Source: Parasponia andersonii
Taxonomy: Eukaryota > Streptophyta > Magnoliopsida > Rosales > Cannabaceae
Assembly (NCBI GenBank): GCA_002914805.1
Contig: JXTB01000224.1
Span: forward strand, 161,296-225,295
Length of the DNA: 64,000 bases
Direction: 5' to 3'
A program made the translations under genes and the position numbers. This document shows positions 23,608-43,605 of the stretch, in pieces (within the stretch, counting starts at the first letter, position 1; every line of letters starts with the position of its first letter). The notes below the pieces were generated by a model. It saw nothing but the letters and a program-made list of their open reading frames with translations. It made no database searches and had not been told where the DNA came from.

Positions 23608-23844
23608 GGGTTTGTTTACTAATCTGTAATTCTCTGTAATAAGAATTGTAAAAGGAAAGGGTGTGGGAGGAATGAGAAGGAATAAAAAATTGAATGGTCC
23701 TTCCCGAGATTTAACTTTGAAAGATCACCCAAATACTATACCACAAATGGGTAAACAAACACATGAATAGATGAGAAAAAAAAAAAATCACTTTTTTGAT
23801 CTCCATTCTCTTCATGTGTCCATTATCGATTAGTAAACATGGCC
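23608..23844. mobile_element. MITE-like element with imperfect terminal inverted repeats
   Basis: The left end (23608-23630) and the reverse complement of the right end (23822-23844) share most of 23 bases around a GTTTACTAATC core. The 237-bp interior is noncoding. No clean target duplication was found. Size and ends fit a nonautonomous DNA transposon, possibly hAT-like, but superfamily is a guess. Confidence 0.55.
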
Positions 23845-25005
23845 TCAGAGATCTACTATAGTTAATCCAGAGTAGCTCTATTCACTAATGTAGAAAGAAT
23901 GTCAGGTGGAATTTAATCAATGACATATAATTTTTTTCTCTCCTGAGACTACAGTTTTTTTTGCATCGAGTTATTCTTTTTCTCAACTCACATACTATAC
24001 AGATGGGATTCTCTTTAGTCCTATGTTGCGATATCTTGAACACTTTACATTTCAGATTTCCTCTATTATTGATTGTCAACCAGAGGTATGCTTCTCGTAT
24101 ACAATGAACAGTGAAAAACAAAAAATTTAAAAAAAAAAAAGAAGGAAAAAAGAATTGTCTAGAATTGTGTAGACTTCTTGCTCAATTTATACGTCTGAAA
24201 ATAATCTTAAGATGCTCACAGTAGCCATGTGATCAAAAGGGACTGCATTTTTCAGAAACTAACTAATTAGGAAGCTTTGTATTTATGGTGGTGGGGCAAG
24301 GAGTAAATGTCATCACTTAATTTATCTGACAAGTTAGGACCCTCGAATTTATTCAATCGTACAACATGTCATGCAATACCCAGATACATAAATATTTCCA
24401 CTGTCGATCACAGTTTTTGCTTGAAAAAATTGACTTCGGTTGCCTAATTGCAATTACAGGTCTAGTTCGGCCAATTTCCTGCTTACGGGACCACGTGCTT
24501 TTGTCAACACAAACTTTCTTTTTTTTTAAGTGATGATGATATGCAATACAACTGTGAATTGATTGATAGGATGAGGCTATAATCTTTCTTTCATAGAGCC
24601 AAGACATGTTATTGTTGGGACTACTCAAGGATTAAAATGTCAATATCGATATTTTTTTTAATGGATATTGTTAAAAATATTGTCGATGTCGTCGAAGATA
24701 TTCGTGGAAAATAGTACTAACCTAGTTCAACCACTATGAATCTCATGCTATGATTAGGGACGGAGCCAGCATTTTTGTGTGTGGTTAAACTTATATTTTA
24801 TCTATTCTGTGAGTACTATTTGTCTTTACTTTTTAGTAGAAGCTTTGGACATAATTTAGGCTAAAAAAACTATAAATATGTGTAATAATTGAACACTTTT
24901 AAAAGGAAAGACATAATTTAGTCTCTGTGTTGCATTTAATACATCTATATATTCAGGTCTCGCTCTTGAAATGTAGGGGGAGAGTGAGAGAGAGTAAACT
25001 AAAGA
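23845..25005. other. Intergenic region upstream of the peroxidase gene
   Basis: No gene, RNA or clear transposon is visible. The last 100 bases have purine-rich GAGAGTGAGAG tracts just before the peroxidase start and probably form its leader. Confidence 0.4.
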
Positions 25006-26760
25006 ATGGGAACTTCATTTCTTCTGTTAGTGACAGTTGTTATGGGGACTTTCATTAGAGTACATGAAGCTCAACTTGCTTATGATTACTACAAGTTTTC
25101 ATGCCCATCAGTGGAAACTATAGTGAAGACAGAAATAGTAAAAATTTTCCTGACTGATGTTTCTGCACCGGCAGCATTTATCAGGCTCCTCTTCCATGAC
25201 TGCCAAGTTCAGGTGAATGGTTTTTGAATTTTCTCATCTGCTTCTTGAATCATTGAAAAGAATGGAATAAACGACCATACGTATTTGAATTTTCTGACTT
25301 CCTAGTAGAACGTAGGCGAGTCAACTCCCACTCTTATAGGCACAATGTCTCAACTTAGCTTATGTAATGTAGAACTGCTCTTCTGCTGTGTTTGGGACAT
25401 TTTTGCTTATGTTCCTTCTTGTATTTACGTACCCTGTGACTATGTGAGGCATCACAGACACCAGTCACTTAGTGGAAATAGTGTAGGACTTGGACCCAAA
25501 CTGTTGGAAACCAATGGCTAATAATTGAACAAAGCATTAATCTGTCATTGAAGTTATTAGTCATACTGTCTGCTAAATCTTATTCCAACTCTTTGGCTTG
25601 CAGTATGGCTAACATTCCAAAGTTCTGTGATCATACAGGGCTGTGATGCATCTATCCTGCTGAGATCCCATGACTTGGCATGTAACTCTGAAATGGAATC
25701 CTCAAGAAACTTTGGTATCAGAAAGCTGGAAATGATCAACCATATAAAAACTATATTGGAAATCAATTGTCCTGGCCATGTGTCTTGTGCAGATATAATT
25801 GCTTTAGCTGCCAAAGAGTCGGTGTTTATCACAGGAGGACCCGAAATCAAGATCCCCCTTGGAAGAAAAGACTCGGTCACTTGTAGTTCCCAACAGGCTG
25901 ATGCCAATATTCCAGCAGCAGGAATAGGAGTCCCTAAATTACTTCAGATTTTTGCGTCTCATGGAATGACCCTCGAGGAATCGATTGCCATTTTAGGTAA
26001 GGTTAGAAGAAAATTTACAGAAGAAGAATGACAATACTCACTAGTCTTTTGTTTATTTCCCTTCGATAGTTGAGGCAGGTTGAGACAAGTCTTAACTTCT
26101 GTTAATGTGGTGGACCTGAATGGGGAAACTTACTAGTAGGAGATGAGATTTGTCGAAAATAAAGGCAGGAAGTACACTTAATCAGGGAGGCACATAATCA
26201 ACATGGTGGCCCTGAATTACTTTCCTCATTGATTTCAGAATACTTCTCAAAGTTAATAAACTGTCTCTTTCCTTAATCGTGGCAAGATAAGGGTTATTAT
26301 GGGCCATTGGACGTCATTTGCTTTCAGATCAAATTAATATGTTGTTGAATTATTCATTGCAGGTGCACATACACTTGGCGTTGGACACTGCATAAACATT
26401 GTAAGCAGATTGTATGACGCAAATCCCAGTGACCAGATGAACTGGGCCTTCAAAGCAGTACTAATATTGAAATGCCCCACAAGAGTTCCTCTAACAAATC
26501 TCACAATTGTGCCCAATGACTTGACCCCATTGGCATTTGATAACCAATACTTTAAGAATATCTTAATGGGTAAGGGCTTGTTTGGTATCGACTCGAGCCT
26601 TTCAAGAGATCCTCGGACCATGCCTGTTGTTAAGCAGTTTGCTGCCGATCAAAACTACTTCTTCCAGGTTTTCAGTTCTGCCTTCGTTAAGCTATCTTCT
26701 ACAAAAGTTCTTACTCAGAGGGAAGGGGAGGTGAGGAGACAATGCTATCACAGAAACTAA
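25006..26760 (+). CDS. Class III secretory peroxidase, PRX29-like
   Basis: Three exons, 25006-25212, 25639-25996 and 26363-26760, join in phase to 320 residues. Class III peroxidases oxidise phenolics with H2O2 in the cell wall and vacuole. Residues 1-22 are a signal peptide ending in HEA, leaving an N-terminal Gln as is common in this family. The distal haem site is in RLLFHDC (Arg60, His64). A calcium site region follows at GCDASILL. The proximal haem ligand is His191 in AHTLGVGHC. Other marks are CPGHVSCADIIALAA and VPLGRKD-like IPLGRKD. The phrase QVQGCDAS, in place of the common FVNGCDAS, points to the Arabidopsis PRX29 subgroup. Intron 1 falls just before GCDAS, a conserved position. 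All catalytic residues are present. The final exon and its 3' flank are partly repeated downstream. Confidence 0.93.
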
Positions 26761-27007
26761 GAAAGTGTGAAATATTAGTTCTTTTCTTACTATGATAAAC
26801 CATATATCATTCTTTATTGGTGCATACAACTAGAATATGTTTGTAGCCCTATTCATAAAAGTTCTTAGAGGGAAGGGGAATCGAGGAGGCAACGCTATCA
26901 CATAAACTAAGATAAGTGTGAAACATTAGTTCTTTTCTTACTATGATGAACCATATATCATTATTTATTGATGCATACAACTAGAATATGTTAGTAGTCC
27001 TATTCAT
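26703..27007 (+). repeat. Tandem duplication of the peroxidase 3' end
   Basis: The last 58 coding bases plus the proximal 3' untranslated region (26703-26856) recur at 26857-27007 with scattered substitutions and a few missing bases. The second copy has no upstream exon and is not expected to be translated. It could supply an alternative poly(A) region. Confidence 0.9.
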
Positions 27008-27674
27008 ATTTCTGGGGATGTTACACAATGTCGTCTGACAATAATTCATCCCATAAATTGTAGCAAAGGGAATTAATGGATTCCAGCGTCAAAAATCACA
27101 TCTAAATATCAGATTTGCACGTTGACAACAGTAATGAGGGCATAATTAATGTGAAACATTTCTATCATGTTATATAGCAATAGTCACTAGTACAAAAATA
27201 TTTCAGAGACTGAATTACTCGAGCCAAAATGCTTCGTAATTACCAGAACTGCAGTAATTTTTCCAAGTCAAAACAGTAAGCAGTAATCATTTTAATCTTG
27301 AAGAAATAACAGAATCTTCATTGAAGAATGAGCAGAGTAGGATGAGGCAAAACTCGACTGTACTCTTTTAATTATGTGTAGAATGTATCAATGTAATAAT
27401 GTGTCACACTATCGAGCCTAAAAACTGTCTCACAAGATCTAAAGGTGGCTAAAACTAATTTATGCCATTCAACTACCTATAATCTCTATAGTCCTCTAAT
27501 TTATCTACCTAAACATTAGTTGACTAGCTGCAGCAACTAGTTTGAGTATCTAAATCTGATGTAGATCAGTATATGATACTTGCAAACCTCTAGACGAGTT
27601 CCGTCGAATCCAAAATAATAATATCAACTGGGTTAGTCAACAATTAGTGAACCTGCAAGAACATGAGCTAATGA
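27008..27674. other. Intergenic region between convergent genes
   Basis: The peroxidase (plus) and the GT14 gene (minus) converge here. No further gene is seen. The right part should contain the GT14 3' untranslated region. Confidence 0.4.
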
Positions 27675-30600
27675 TCATGGAGGTGGCTCTAACAATGAAG
27701 AGGCCTCAAAGCGACCAACAACCCCCTCACTCAAGAGGCGCATGGCAGCCCCCTGAGAAAATTTCCTCACAAATAGGAAACAGGGAGCGGATGTAGAATT
27801 AGTACGGCACCATTCTGTTCTGAATTCAGTCTCATAGTATACATGGTTGATGTCCTGCACAATTAGACAGAGGTTAGAAAAGAACAGACGATAAAAAAGC
27901 TATAATCTAAAACAACAAACATTTCTTATAAAAGGGCAACGGCTATATTTGATAGAGAGGAAAGAAAATAGGAAGAACCAGATAAGATAGGAGGATGAAG
28001 AAATTGTGAAGGAAAGGAAAATACTTTTCCTCTATGTTGTTTGGTAAACATAGAGGAAAGAAAACTAATTTGTTTCAAAATTAATTCCTACCATTCAGTC
28101 CTATTTTTAGAGTTTGATCTATGTAAGGTTTTAGTAACAAGTAGCATTTTCTCTTCAATTTGGGAGGACTAGAATTTGGCGGCCCGACTAATTATTTCCT
28201 TTGCTTTTTCTCATCCACTCTCTCTTATCTCCCTACCAAACAACGCTCTTCCTCATTTAACTTCTAATATTCTCTTACATCGTCTTTCCTATCCTTTTTC
28301 ACCACTACCAAACATGGCTATAATGTTATAGCTAATTAAATGCCGAGTGCTGACAGACTAATTATTGTTTTAAGATTTTGGCTAAAAAGAGGTAGAGGTA
28401 CTAACACTAATAAGATAATATTATGTACATTTCAAGGCTGCAAAATAATGAACACAAATGAGATGTTTTACACAGCAAATAAATCTTTAGACACGGGAAA
28501 TATGAAAATTCAGAACTGGAGTCTTACTCTTTCATCTATTCATTGTAACCATGTAGAAGAAAAAAAGCAATACTATTACCTTTATTTCGTTGATCTTTTG
28601 AGGGCCAGCATTTGCGTAAGTGAAAGTAACAGGATGCCATCCTCTATTCTCCATTTTATTTGCAGACTGGTTCCAAATAGTATAGGTCAATGTTCTTCTT
28701 TCAAGTTCGCCTTCAAGCTCGCTCATCTAAGAAGAAAGCACACAGGAAAGGAAAAAGTAAGGGGTCCAAACATGGGTCTAGAAAAACCGTTGAAGGCCAA
28801 GAAGATAGAAACATGAGTATGCTTGAGACATTGTAACAGGCTTTGACAAGTTCAAAAAGAGAATCTATGGCTTACCGCAAGCAATGTCTGCACGTAGTGT
28901 TCATCTGGGATACAGTTGTGCTGCTTCTGAAGTTTCTGCATTGATAATTAAGCCAAGATTGAACAACAATCACTAATTAAAAGTAAAACATGCATATACT
29001 ACATTTAAATTCTTACAAGCATAACCCTCTTTTGAAACACACAAATGAAGCAAGCCATGTTGAGCGAACGTCAGGAACAAATATTAATATGCGGTGTCTT
29101 TGAGACTGACAACAACAATTAATTACCATATCACCGTCTTTAGAAGACACTTATATGATGTTAAGATGAGAGGAAGCAAATAAATGAAATGTAAACTTTC
29201 AACTCCTGTACTTCAATCAGGTAAAACTTACAATATTCAGCTTTCCCTTCCCGGAATCTAGAGGTGGGCGTCGCTGCAAAGTGAAAGAGCATTTCAGTTA
29301 GTTTTTAATTTTAATCTTTCTTTTGGATAAACAGAAGCATTTCAGCTCGTTGTAGAAACTAGAATGAGAAACAGAGTAATTGCTATTAGCTAAAACTCTA
29401 AACACAAAATGCCTGATGGATACCTTACAAAACTTATGAAAGACTTGAAAAATAAGTTCATCATCCGCAACGACTTCGGCGTGTCTTCGTATTAAGGTGA
29501 TCCACTGAAATTTAAGAGTAGATCACAAAATTACCCACCACTAAGAAAATAAGTGAGCAACAAAAATCCAGCAACCTGTCGAAATTTCTCATCGAGTCGT
29601 ATAAGTCAATTTACCTGGGATCCTTTCCGCCATTTGTTCATTGGTATCTTTGGTGACATTTTTGGATTGTAGCGGCCCTCCTTCGCATCAAGAAAGCTAC
29701 AATGACAACATTTCCCATATATAACTTGCAAATTTCTTCCATTTTAAAACTGGATGAGCCGAAGTGACAATAATACTCGATTGCTTTTCAACCATCTTAA
29801 GATAACAAAGATCCCCACCTACCTGTCCACGAAACTGCTCGGAGAAGCCATCAAATAGTTGTATATATAGCTAAAGTTGTAGAGAGGAACACAGCTGCAA
29901 ACATAAAAGAAGATAACGAAGTTAGAAACCTTCCCATTCCACCTGCCCAAACCTCCATTGCATTACTTGCTAAACTCTCAGAATTTTCCTAGCTTGCGAG
30001 ATAAACTGAAATTTTTTTTTTTCCCGAATTAAAACGACTATACATTGCATTAAGAAAAACTAGAGTCACAGACAATCTTCTTCATAAGGGAACTAACCTG
30101 TCAGAGAGAAGAACGAATCTCTGATTCGCCGGATCCTCAAGAGCTTCAGCTAGAAGCAATTTTTCCGCTTGGATCATACTCGACTCTCCCCAAGCCACCT
30201 ATATATACGTATATACGTATATATATATATATATATTACACCCAAAAAAAAAATGAAAAATGAAAAATGAACCTTGAAAATTGAGACTTTACTGTACTGA
30301 GGACCGAAAATCAAAACAAGGAAATCTCAACTAAACTCCAGCGACTGACAAGACTCAAGAGAGCGAACTTAAAAATTTTCTTTCTACCTTATTAATCTAA
30401 TTTTCCCAGTAACCAAACAAACAGAAGCGAAAGGGATAGTCACCTGAATGCTTTTCCGCAACTGTCGGGCGTGAAAGTAACGCGACCTCGTCGTGGACTC
30501 ATCAAACACAAATCCCGGCGCCGAATGAATATAAATCGAAAAGTTGGCCGCATCGGCGTTCTGAAAAAAATACATATACAATTATATACACCGGAATTCA

Positions 30601-30936
30601 GATCATTTTCCCGAGAAAGTATGTGGAGAAAAATAAAATAAAAACCTCAAAGAAGGAGCCCCAGAGAAAATCGAGCGGGAGATTGCGGCGCGCGAGAAAG
30701 AGGAAGGCGATCCTAGGGGGACCATTGAAGCGGCCGTTATCGCGAGAAAGACGAGATCTCGCGCGAGAAATTGAAGGAGGAGAGGAAAGGAGGTCGGGCT
30801 GGGAGGAGTGGAGCCGGAGGAGGGCCAGGAGGCAGAGTGCGACGGAGAGAAATATCACGAGCTTCCAGCCGAGCCATATTACGTGGCGCGTAGCTATTGG
30901 CGGGGATTTCTTGCTCATGCTTCTTCCTGCCAGCAT
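27675..30936 (-). CDS. GT14-family (core-2/I-branching-like) glycosyltransferase
   Basis: Ten exons join in phase on the minus strand: 30936-30646, 30560-30444, 30198-30098, 29894-29823, 29696-29615, 29504-29424, 29273-29232, 28935-28876, 28726-28580 and 27854-27675, giving about 390 residues. This is a type II Golgi membrane protein: a short basic N-terminus, a membrane anchor at about residues 20-41 (WLGWKLVIFLSVALCLLALL), then the catalytic domain. Family marks are IAFLFLARRNLPLDFLWGSFF, YIHSAPGFVFDE, VAWGESSMIQAEKLLL, FVLLSDSCVPLYNFSYIY, NKWRKGSQW, CIPDEHYVQTLLA and HPVTFTYANA. Plant relatives include glucuronosyltransferases that modify arabinogalactan proteins. The exact donor cannot be read from the sequence. 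The start could also be the Met at 30918. The last intron (28579-27855) carries a MITE-like insertion, and intron 2 holds a TA-rich microsatellite. Confidence 0.93.
27941..28322. mobile_element. MITE-like foldback insertion in the last GT14 intron
   Basis: Both ends share an imperfect inverted repeat (GGCTATATTTGATAG on the left, facing a TAGCCATGTTTGGTAG on the opposite strand at the right). Inside, at about 28027-28059, two 13-base arms (TTTCCTCTATGTT and its complement) flank an 8-base loop. There is no coding sequence. No clear target duplication was found, so class remains open. Confidence 0.5.
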
Positions 30937-30965
30937 TTCATTCAAAGAAAGAAGGAAAGAAATAT

Positions 30966-31426
30966 AAAAAAAAAAAAAAAAAAATCGAAATATAAAAATG
31001 AGAAGATACGTGAAAATTAAAAGACGATAAAAATGTAGGAATAAGAGAAGAGAAGAGAAGAGAAGAAACAAAATGAGAAAGTCTACATGGAAGGATTTGG
31101 TTTGGCATTTAAAAATGATATTTTTAAGACACAGACTGGAGAGGGAAAGCTCTTGCTGTCTTTCCTTTCCTTCTTCTAGTCCTCGAAAGCTTTGCTTGGC
31201 CTCTGTGAGAGAGAGGGAGAGCGAGTAATCAAACGACATCAACGACCTCGTTCTGAGTTGTGTTTTACTAGGAATTTCTTCTTTTCTTATTGGTCAACTT
31301 TTTATTATGTCAATGAGTTCAATGAAGGCCGCCACTACCATCAACTCTCCCTTTTTTAATGGTTTCTCTAATATTTTCTTTGTTCGGATGAGCTGTTGAG
31401 ATGAACGTTGATGTAATTATGTTCAA
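30966..31426. repeat. 461-bp direct repeat, proximal copy (GT14 5' flank)
   Basis: This segment lies immediately upstream of the GT14 start and should contain its leader and core promoter. It is repeated at 31777-32237, 811 bases away. The only substitution I noticed is G/A in the GAAGGCC(G/A)CCAC stretch, apart from the length of the leading A tract. The copy ends exactly at the N at 31427, which raises the possibility of an assembly artefact. Confidence 0.92.
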
Positions 31427-31776
31427 NAAGAATCATAATCTAGAACCAAAATATATTAAATACAAGTTCCACTAATAAAAGGCAACTTGTTTTCGATAAT
31501 ACAGAGGACAGAAAACTTGGATAATACAGAGGCAGTTTGCTTTCAAATTTTGAACCTAGAAAATTGAGCCTTCAAAATAATTCAAAAGTTGGAAATTATA
31601 TTAAAGACAATTATATACGAGGGTAGCTCTATTGCCACTAGAAAATTTATTGTAAAGTATAAGGGTTAGAAAAAGAAATATTTAACAAGGGGTATTTTGT
31701 ACCTAAATAAATTTAGAGAGTGTGTAAATAGAAATTTTAAAATATTAGAAAGGTGTGTTTAGAAAGAGAGTGGAGA
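31427..31776. other. Single N and unique spacer between the two 461-bp copies
   Basis: Base 31427 is N. The 349 bases after it do not match the surroundings and have no gene. A short imperfect internal repeat (GATAATACAGAGG) occurs near 31495-31530. Confidence 0.6.
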
Positions 31777-32237
31777 GAGAAAAAAAAAAAAAAAATCGAA
31801 ATATAAAAATGAGAAGATACGTGAAAATTAAAAGACGATAAAAATGTAGGAATAAGAGAAGAGAAGAGAAGAGAAGAAACAAAATGAGAAAGTCTACATG
31901 GAAGGATTTGGTTTGGCATTTAAAAATGATATTTTTAAGACACAGACTGGAGAGGGAAAGCTCTTGCTGTCTTTCCTTTCCTTCTTCTAGTCCTCGAAAG
32001 CTTTGCTTGGCCTCTGTGAGAGAGAGGGAGAGCGAGTAATCAAACGACATCAACGACCTCGTTCTGAGTTGTGTTTTACTAGGAATTTCTTCTTTTCTTA
32101 TTGGTCAACTTTTTATTATGTCAATGAGTTCAATGAAGGCCACCACTACCATCAACTCTCCCTTTTTTAATGGTTTCTCTAATATTTTCTTTGTTCGGAT
32201 GAGCTGTTGAGATGAACGTTGATGTAATTATGTTCAA
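31777..32237. repeat. 461-bp direct repeat, distal copy
   Basis: This is the partner of 30966-31426. It carries the same purine-rich GAGAAGAGAAG tract and the same CT/GA-rich leader-like sequence, but no GT14 coding exon follows it. Beyond its end the sequence runs on into a T-rich stretch and an A tract that are absent after the proximal copy. Confidence 0.92.
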
Positions 32238-33109
32238 GTTTATTATTTGTTCCCAAAAAAAAAAAAAAAAACGAAAAGCATAACCGGAGTTGAAGGCTGA
32301 CTTTTGCACTTTATTCCTGTTTTTAGCTTAGGAGAAATGGGAAGGGACTCGTACTAGAAGGTTTGGAAGGAATTCATTTGTTGGGATGTTTAATGTTTAT
32401 GTTATTAGGCTTAAAAAAAAAACGTAAAAGAGAATCTACGTACATCTTATGATTAATTAGTGATACAGCCTTGTCTTATATTGAACAATGACATCCTCTA
32501 CTTTTAGACCCACAAAAATAATAATAATAATAATTACAATGACACTAGCCTATGTCCCAACAATAGTTTGAAAAATCAATGAACACTAATTAAATCTTAA
32601 GACCTTTCAGAATTTACTCCCAAAACTAAATAGAGTTCTAAAAGGTCAAATTCGAATCGTCGACCTCTCAATAGCCCCAGGTTTGAAAACTTTGACCTCC
32701 TCAACCCCTACCAATAAATTGCGTACGATTCGAATCAAAGCTTAGGTTCTTGAATTCAATTAAATGTACAAGTTAATCATAAAGCGAATCAGTTGACCTG
32801 TTATTTATATGTGCGCTATCTTGCAAAGAATAACTAAATAGCAATTTTGAATAATTTGTACCCTGCAAAAATTTTTAGACATGTCATTAATCTTATTGAA
32901 CGAAACTAGATATTATAGGACCACTAGCCTACCTCTTTGAAGAAGCAGCAGCACCCTGAAAAATTAATACATAGCTGGGAAGGGGCCTTTTTTTTTTTTT
33001 TTTTTTTTTGGTATGTGACCTCTAATATTTTACAGTGCCTTATATTGCGGGGTGGACTAATTCACAGTATAGCTACTCTTTAACAAACGCCTATATGGTC
33101 CCGGAAAGA
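32238..33109. other. Intergenic region downstream of the LeuRS gene
   Basis: No gene is recognised. It includes an AAT microsatellite near 32518-32532 and a long T tract near 32990-33009. The right end should hold the LeuRS 3' untranslated region. Confidence 0.4.
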
Positions 33110-40555
<7,446 letters not shown>

Positions 40556-40575
40556 TGTGCATAATATAGTTGAAC

Positions 40576-40599
40576 GAAGAAGAAGAAGAAGAAGAAGAT
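40576..40599. repeat. (GAA)n microsatellite in the LeuRS leader
   Basis: This is a run of GAA triplets about 20 bases upstream of the LeuRS ATG (CTT repeats on the coding strand), probably inside the 5' untranslated region. CT-rich leaders are common in plant genes. Confidence 0.85.
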
Positions 40600-40679
40600 T
40601 GTGAGGTAACGGAGAGCACTGAAACTGAGACTGAAAGTGCTCTGAGACCTAAGCTGAGCCTAGCGGATGAGATAACACA

Positions 40680-43340
40680 TATTTTGTTGGCGCTTAAATT
40701 TGTTATCTTGTCGTTTCGCAGATGTTTGTCGTTTTCATGATGATTTCGTCGTTTATATTTTTTTTCTTAATTTTTTCCTAGAAACAAATTTTTCCTTAAA
40801 AAATTTCGTTTATTTTCCTTTTAAGTTACTGATGTTATTAGATTTGAATATGTACCTTTTGTTCTAGATTGTATTTATTTTGTTATCTTGATAAATTGCC
40901 TATTTTTAGTGGATTGAGTCGTTTTAAGATGTTTTCAATTTATTATTGCCTTAAGTTGATTTGGTTTTTGGAATAACATGTTTATCATTAGGAGTATTAT
41001 TAATTTTAATCTTTTTTAAAAAAATTTAATGAAAGAATGAACAAATTGTAAAACGTTTATAAAACTAAGACTTTATTTAATGAAAATATTTGAAATTCTA
41101 AAACTATCCTAAATCTCGACTCGGTTGAAAATTACCGACCATTGTCAAAAAATGTCAAGTGAAGGAGGTGCAAACAGATCAATAGTTGAACTAGTTGAAA
41201 TAGCATTGATCTGGTCGAAACTTTTCAACTATCGCCACTGGTTCAAATAGTCAAGATAGGCAGTCAAATTCAGTTAAACATCCCAGTGGAGTATGGTCGA
41301 TACTGGCATGATGTTGTAAGATATTTTTTAGTTTATTAGGAAATAAATATCTAAGTAATTATAGATGAGTGATAACACAATGACGATTAATTTTGATAAC
41401 ATGTATAGGTAAGTCTTTTTTTCCAGAAATCTTTACACTTAGTATTCGTTTTGTGCCTTAAATTTCAAACATACCCATCTTTTATTTTCTTTCAATCATA
41501 CATATTTTCTAAGGTTTATATTTCATGTATAAAATAAGTATGATATGTATTTACAATATAAATTTTTAACTATGATTTATATTTGCTGTATACATTTTGA
41601 TTTTTAGATATAATTCTTATTCATAAAACATATATCAGGATATATATTTCATGTATAAAATTTATACACATTTACAATGTAAATTTTAACTTTTGTTTTA
41701 CACTTGCAATGTAATTTTATACATGTGCTATATATTTTCAAATATATATTAATTTTTAGATATAATTTTTATTCATAAAATATATACCATGATATATCAT
41801 TCGATATATAAAATCTATAAGATATACATTTCTCGAAAAAAAAGTATAAAAATGAGTATTTATGAAACAAAAAAATAAAAAATGAGTATTTATGAAAATA
41901 TGCTTTAAAAAAGTATTTATGAACTTTTCCCTTTATCATAATAATATAGTAGACCTCATAAATAAAAATATCATTAGCAATCAGAGAAACTTAGATAAAC
42001 AACTAATATTTTAAATTTGATTAAATAGAGATCTAATTTTTAAATTTTATAACTAAATGTCCAAGTATATATATTTTTACACTTGCTAGATATATATATA
42101 TATATTTACCAATTTCAGTTTATGTACTGAGTATATAAATTTTTACACTTAGCATATAAATATATATATATATATATACTGGACATTTTATTATAACATT
42201 TGAAAAATAGACATTTACTTAAATTAGGCAAAAATTCTGTCATTTTGCTATAAAATCCTTAGTATAACCATATTTATTAAGTGTATAGTAGCTATTTCAG
42301 TGTTTTTCCTGTATTAACTCATTCATGACCCAGACTTGATTTCTAGTAAATTCAAACCCGCTAAATCTATGTAAATTTCAAGTCATGCCTTAAACACCCT
42401 TACGAGTACCAAAAAAATAAAAATAATATACTTATTTGATTTGATTTTCACTTGCAATAAAATTACTTCCCTTATTTTACCATTATTTGAATTGCAGATC
42501 TCCGTAATGTGATAAGAAATTACCGCATATTTGTCAAACACCTCGTTTGTTCTACTGTAAATTGGTCAAACAACCCTTTGCATTACAAGTACTCAAAATT
42601 TCGAATGGTAATTTTCAAGGAAGCCATTCTTTCAGGACAAAACTACACTACATGCTATTATTTTAAACTATGTGCTAATAAATATTCCTTTTTTATTTTG
42701 TTGACTTCTATATCTCTTTGGGGGATTATATATGCACCTCTGATTTACATATAAGCACCTCATCGATCAATAAAATGACTAAAAGAGACAATTTAAGGAT
42801 TAAAAAAAAAAGAACCTCATCTTCATCTCTTATTATTTTCCAATTTCCTAGTAACATTCCCATTTAAAATTTCCTTTCATCGTTTGCCTTATTATTTTTT
42901 TAAAAAAATTCTTTTTATGCATAATTTATCTCCTTATGTTCTAATTTCTTTAATAGTCTCTTTAATCTTAAATTAAAGAAGAGAAAGTAAAATTTATTTG
43001 CTTTGTACCAAGTTTGCTTTATTTTATTTTTAAAATTTTTTTTCTAATATTGTATATTTCATTTTATTGTGTCAATTGTTTGGTTCTCTCATAATTTTTT
43101 GTTAAATGATTCAATCTTTTTATCCCCAAAATTTAAAACTATTAATATATTTTAGTTCATGGATTTGTAGGAAAGAAAGTTAACCTTAGAGGGTATTTAG
43201 GGTACTTTTAACATAGTTTCTGATTTTATATTTTTTTTGCCTTGACTTGTCTTTTTATTTATTTTAGAGGTGACTTAATAATTATGTAGTATGTAAATAT
43301 AGCCTCTTATCTCTTTTAAAGTTGTAATAATTAAAGTTTA
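40680..43340. other. Gene-free AT-rich DNA with a degenerate tandem repeat
   Basis: I recognise no gene. Between about 41513 and 41830 two diverged units of roughly 130-150 bases follow each other, sharing TTAGATATAATT-TTATTCATAAAA and TATTTCATGTATAAAAT. Around 41100-41300 a GTCAA/TTGAC-rich noncoding segment resembles the repeats near 48550-49770. The first bases contain the LeuRS promoter. Confidence 0.4.
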
Positions 43341-43355
43341 TCATTATACCCTATG

Positions 43356-43405
43356 TAAGTTAATATGATATATTCACATGTAAGTTAATATGATATATTC
43401 ACATG
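43356..43405. repeat. Exact tandem duplication of 25 bp
   Basis: The unit starting TAAGTTAATATGATATATTC occurs twice in direct succession. Confidence 0.9.
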
Positions 43406-43429
43406 CATAATTGATTAACTAAATTGCTT

Positions 43430-43605
43430 AATTTATTTACTATAGTATATAATTAATTTATTGAAGTATAATTTATTATAGTATATAATTAATTTATCTT
43501 ATCAATGTATATAATTCATTTACCAATATACATAATTGATTTATCAAGATATATAATTAATTTGCTATGGTATATAATTAATTTACTTGTGGATATAATT
43601 TATTT
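43430..43605. repeat. AT-rich minisatellite
   Basis: A unit of about 20-25 bases with the core TATATAATTAATTTA recurs seven or eight times with point changes. It follows directly on the 25-bp duplication. Confidence 0.75.

Noticed and set aside
30937..31242. In-frame upstream extension of the GT14 protein by about 100 residues
   Set aside because: It translates low-complexity purine/pyrimidine tracts of the duplicated 5' flank, and its distal part is repeated at 31777-32237 without the gene. The Met at 30936 followed by a membrane anchor is a better start.
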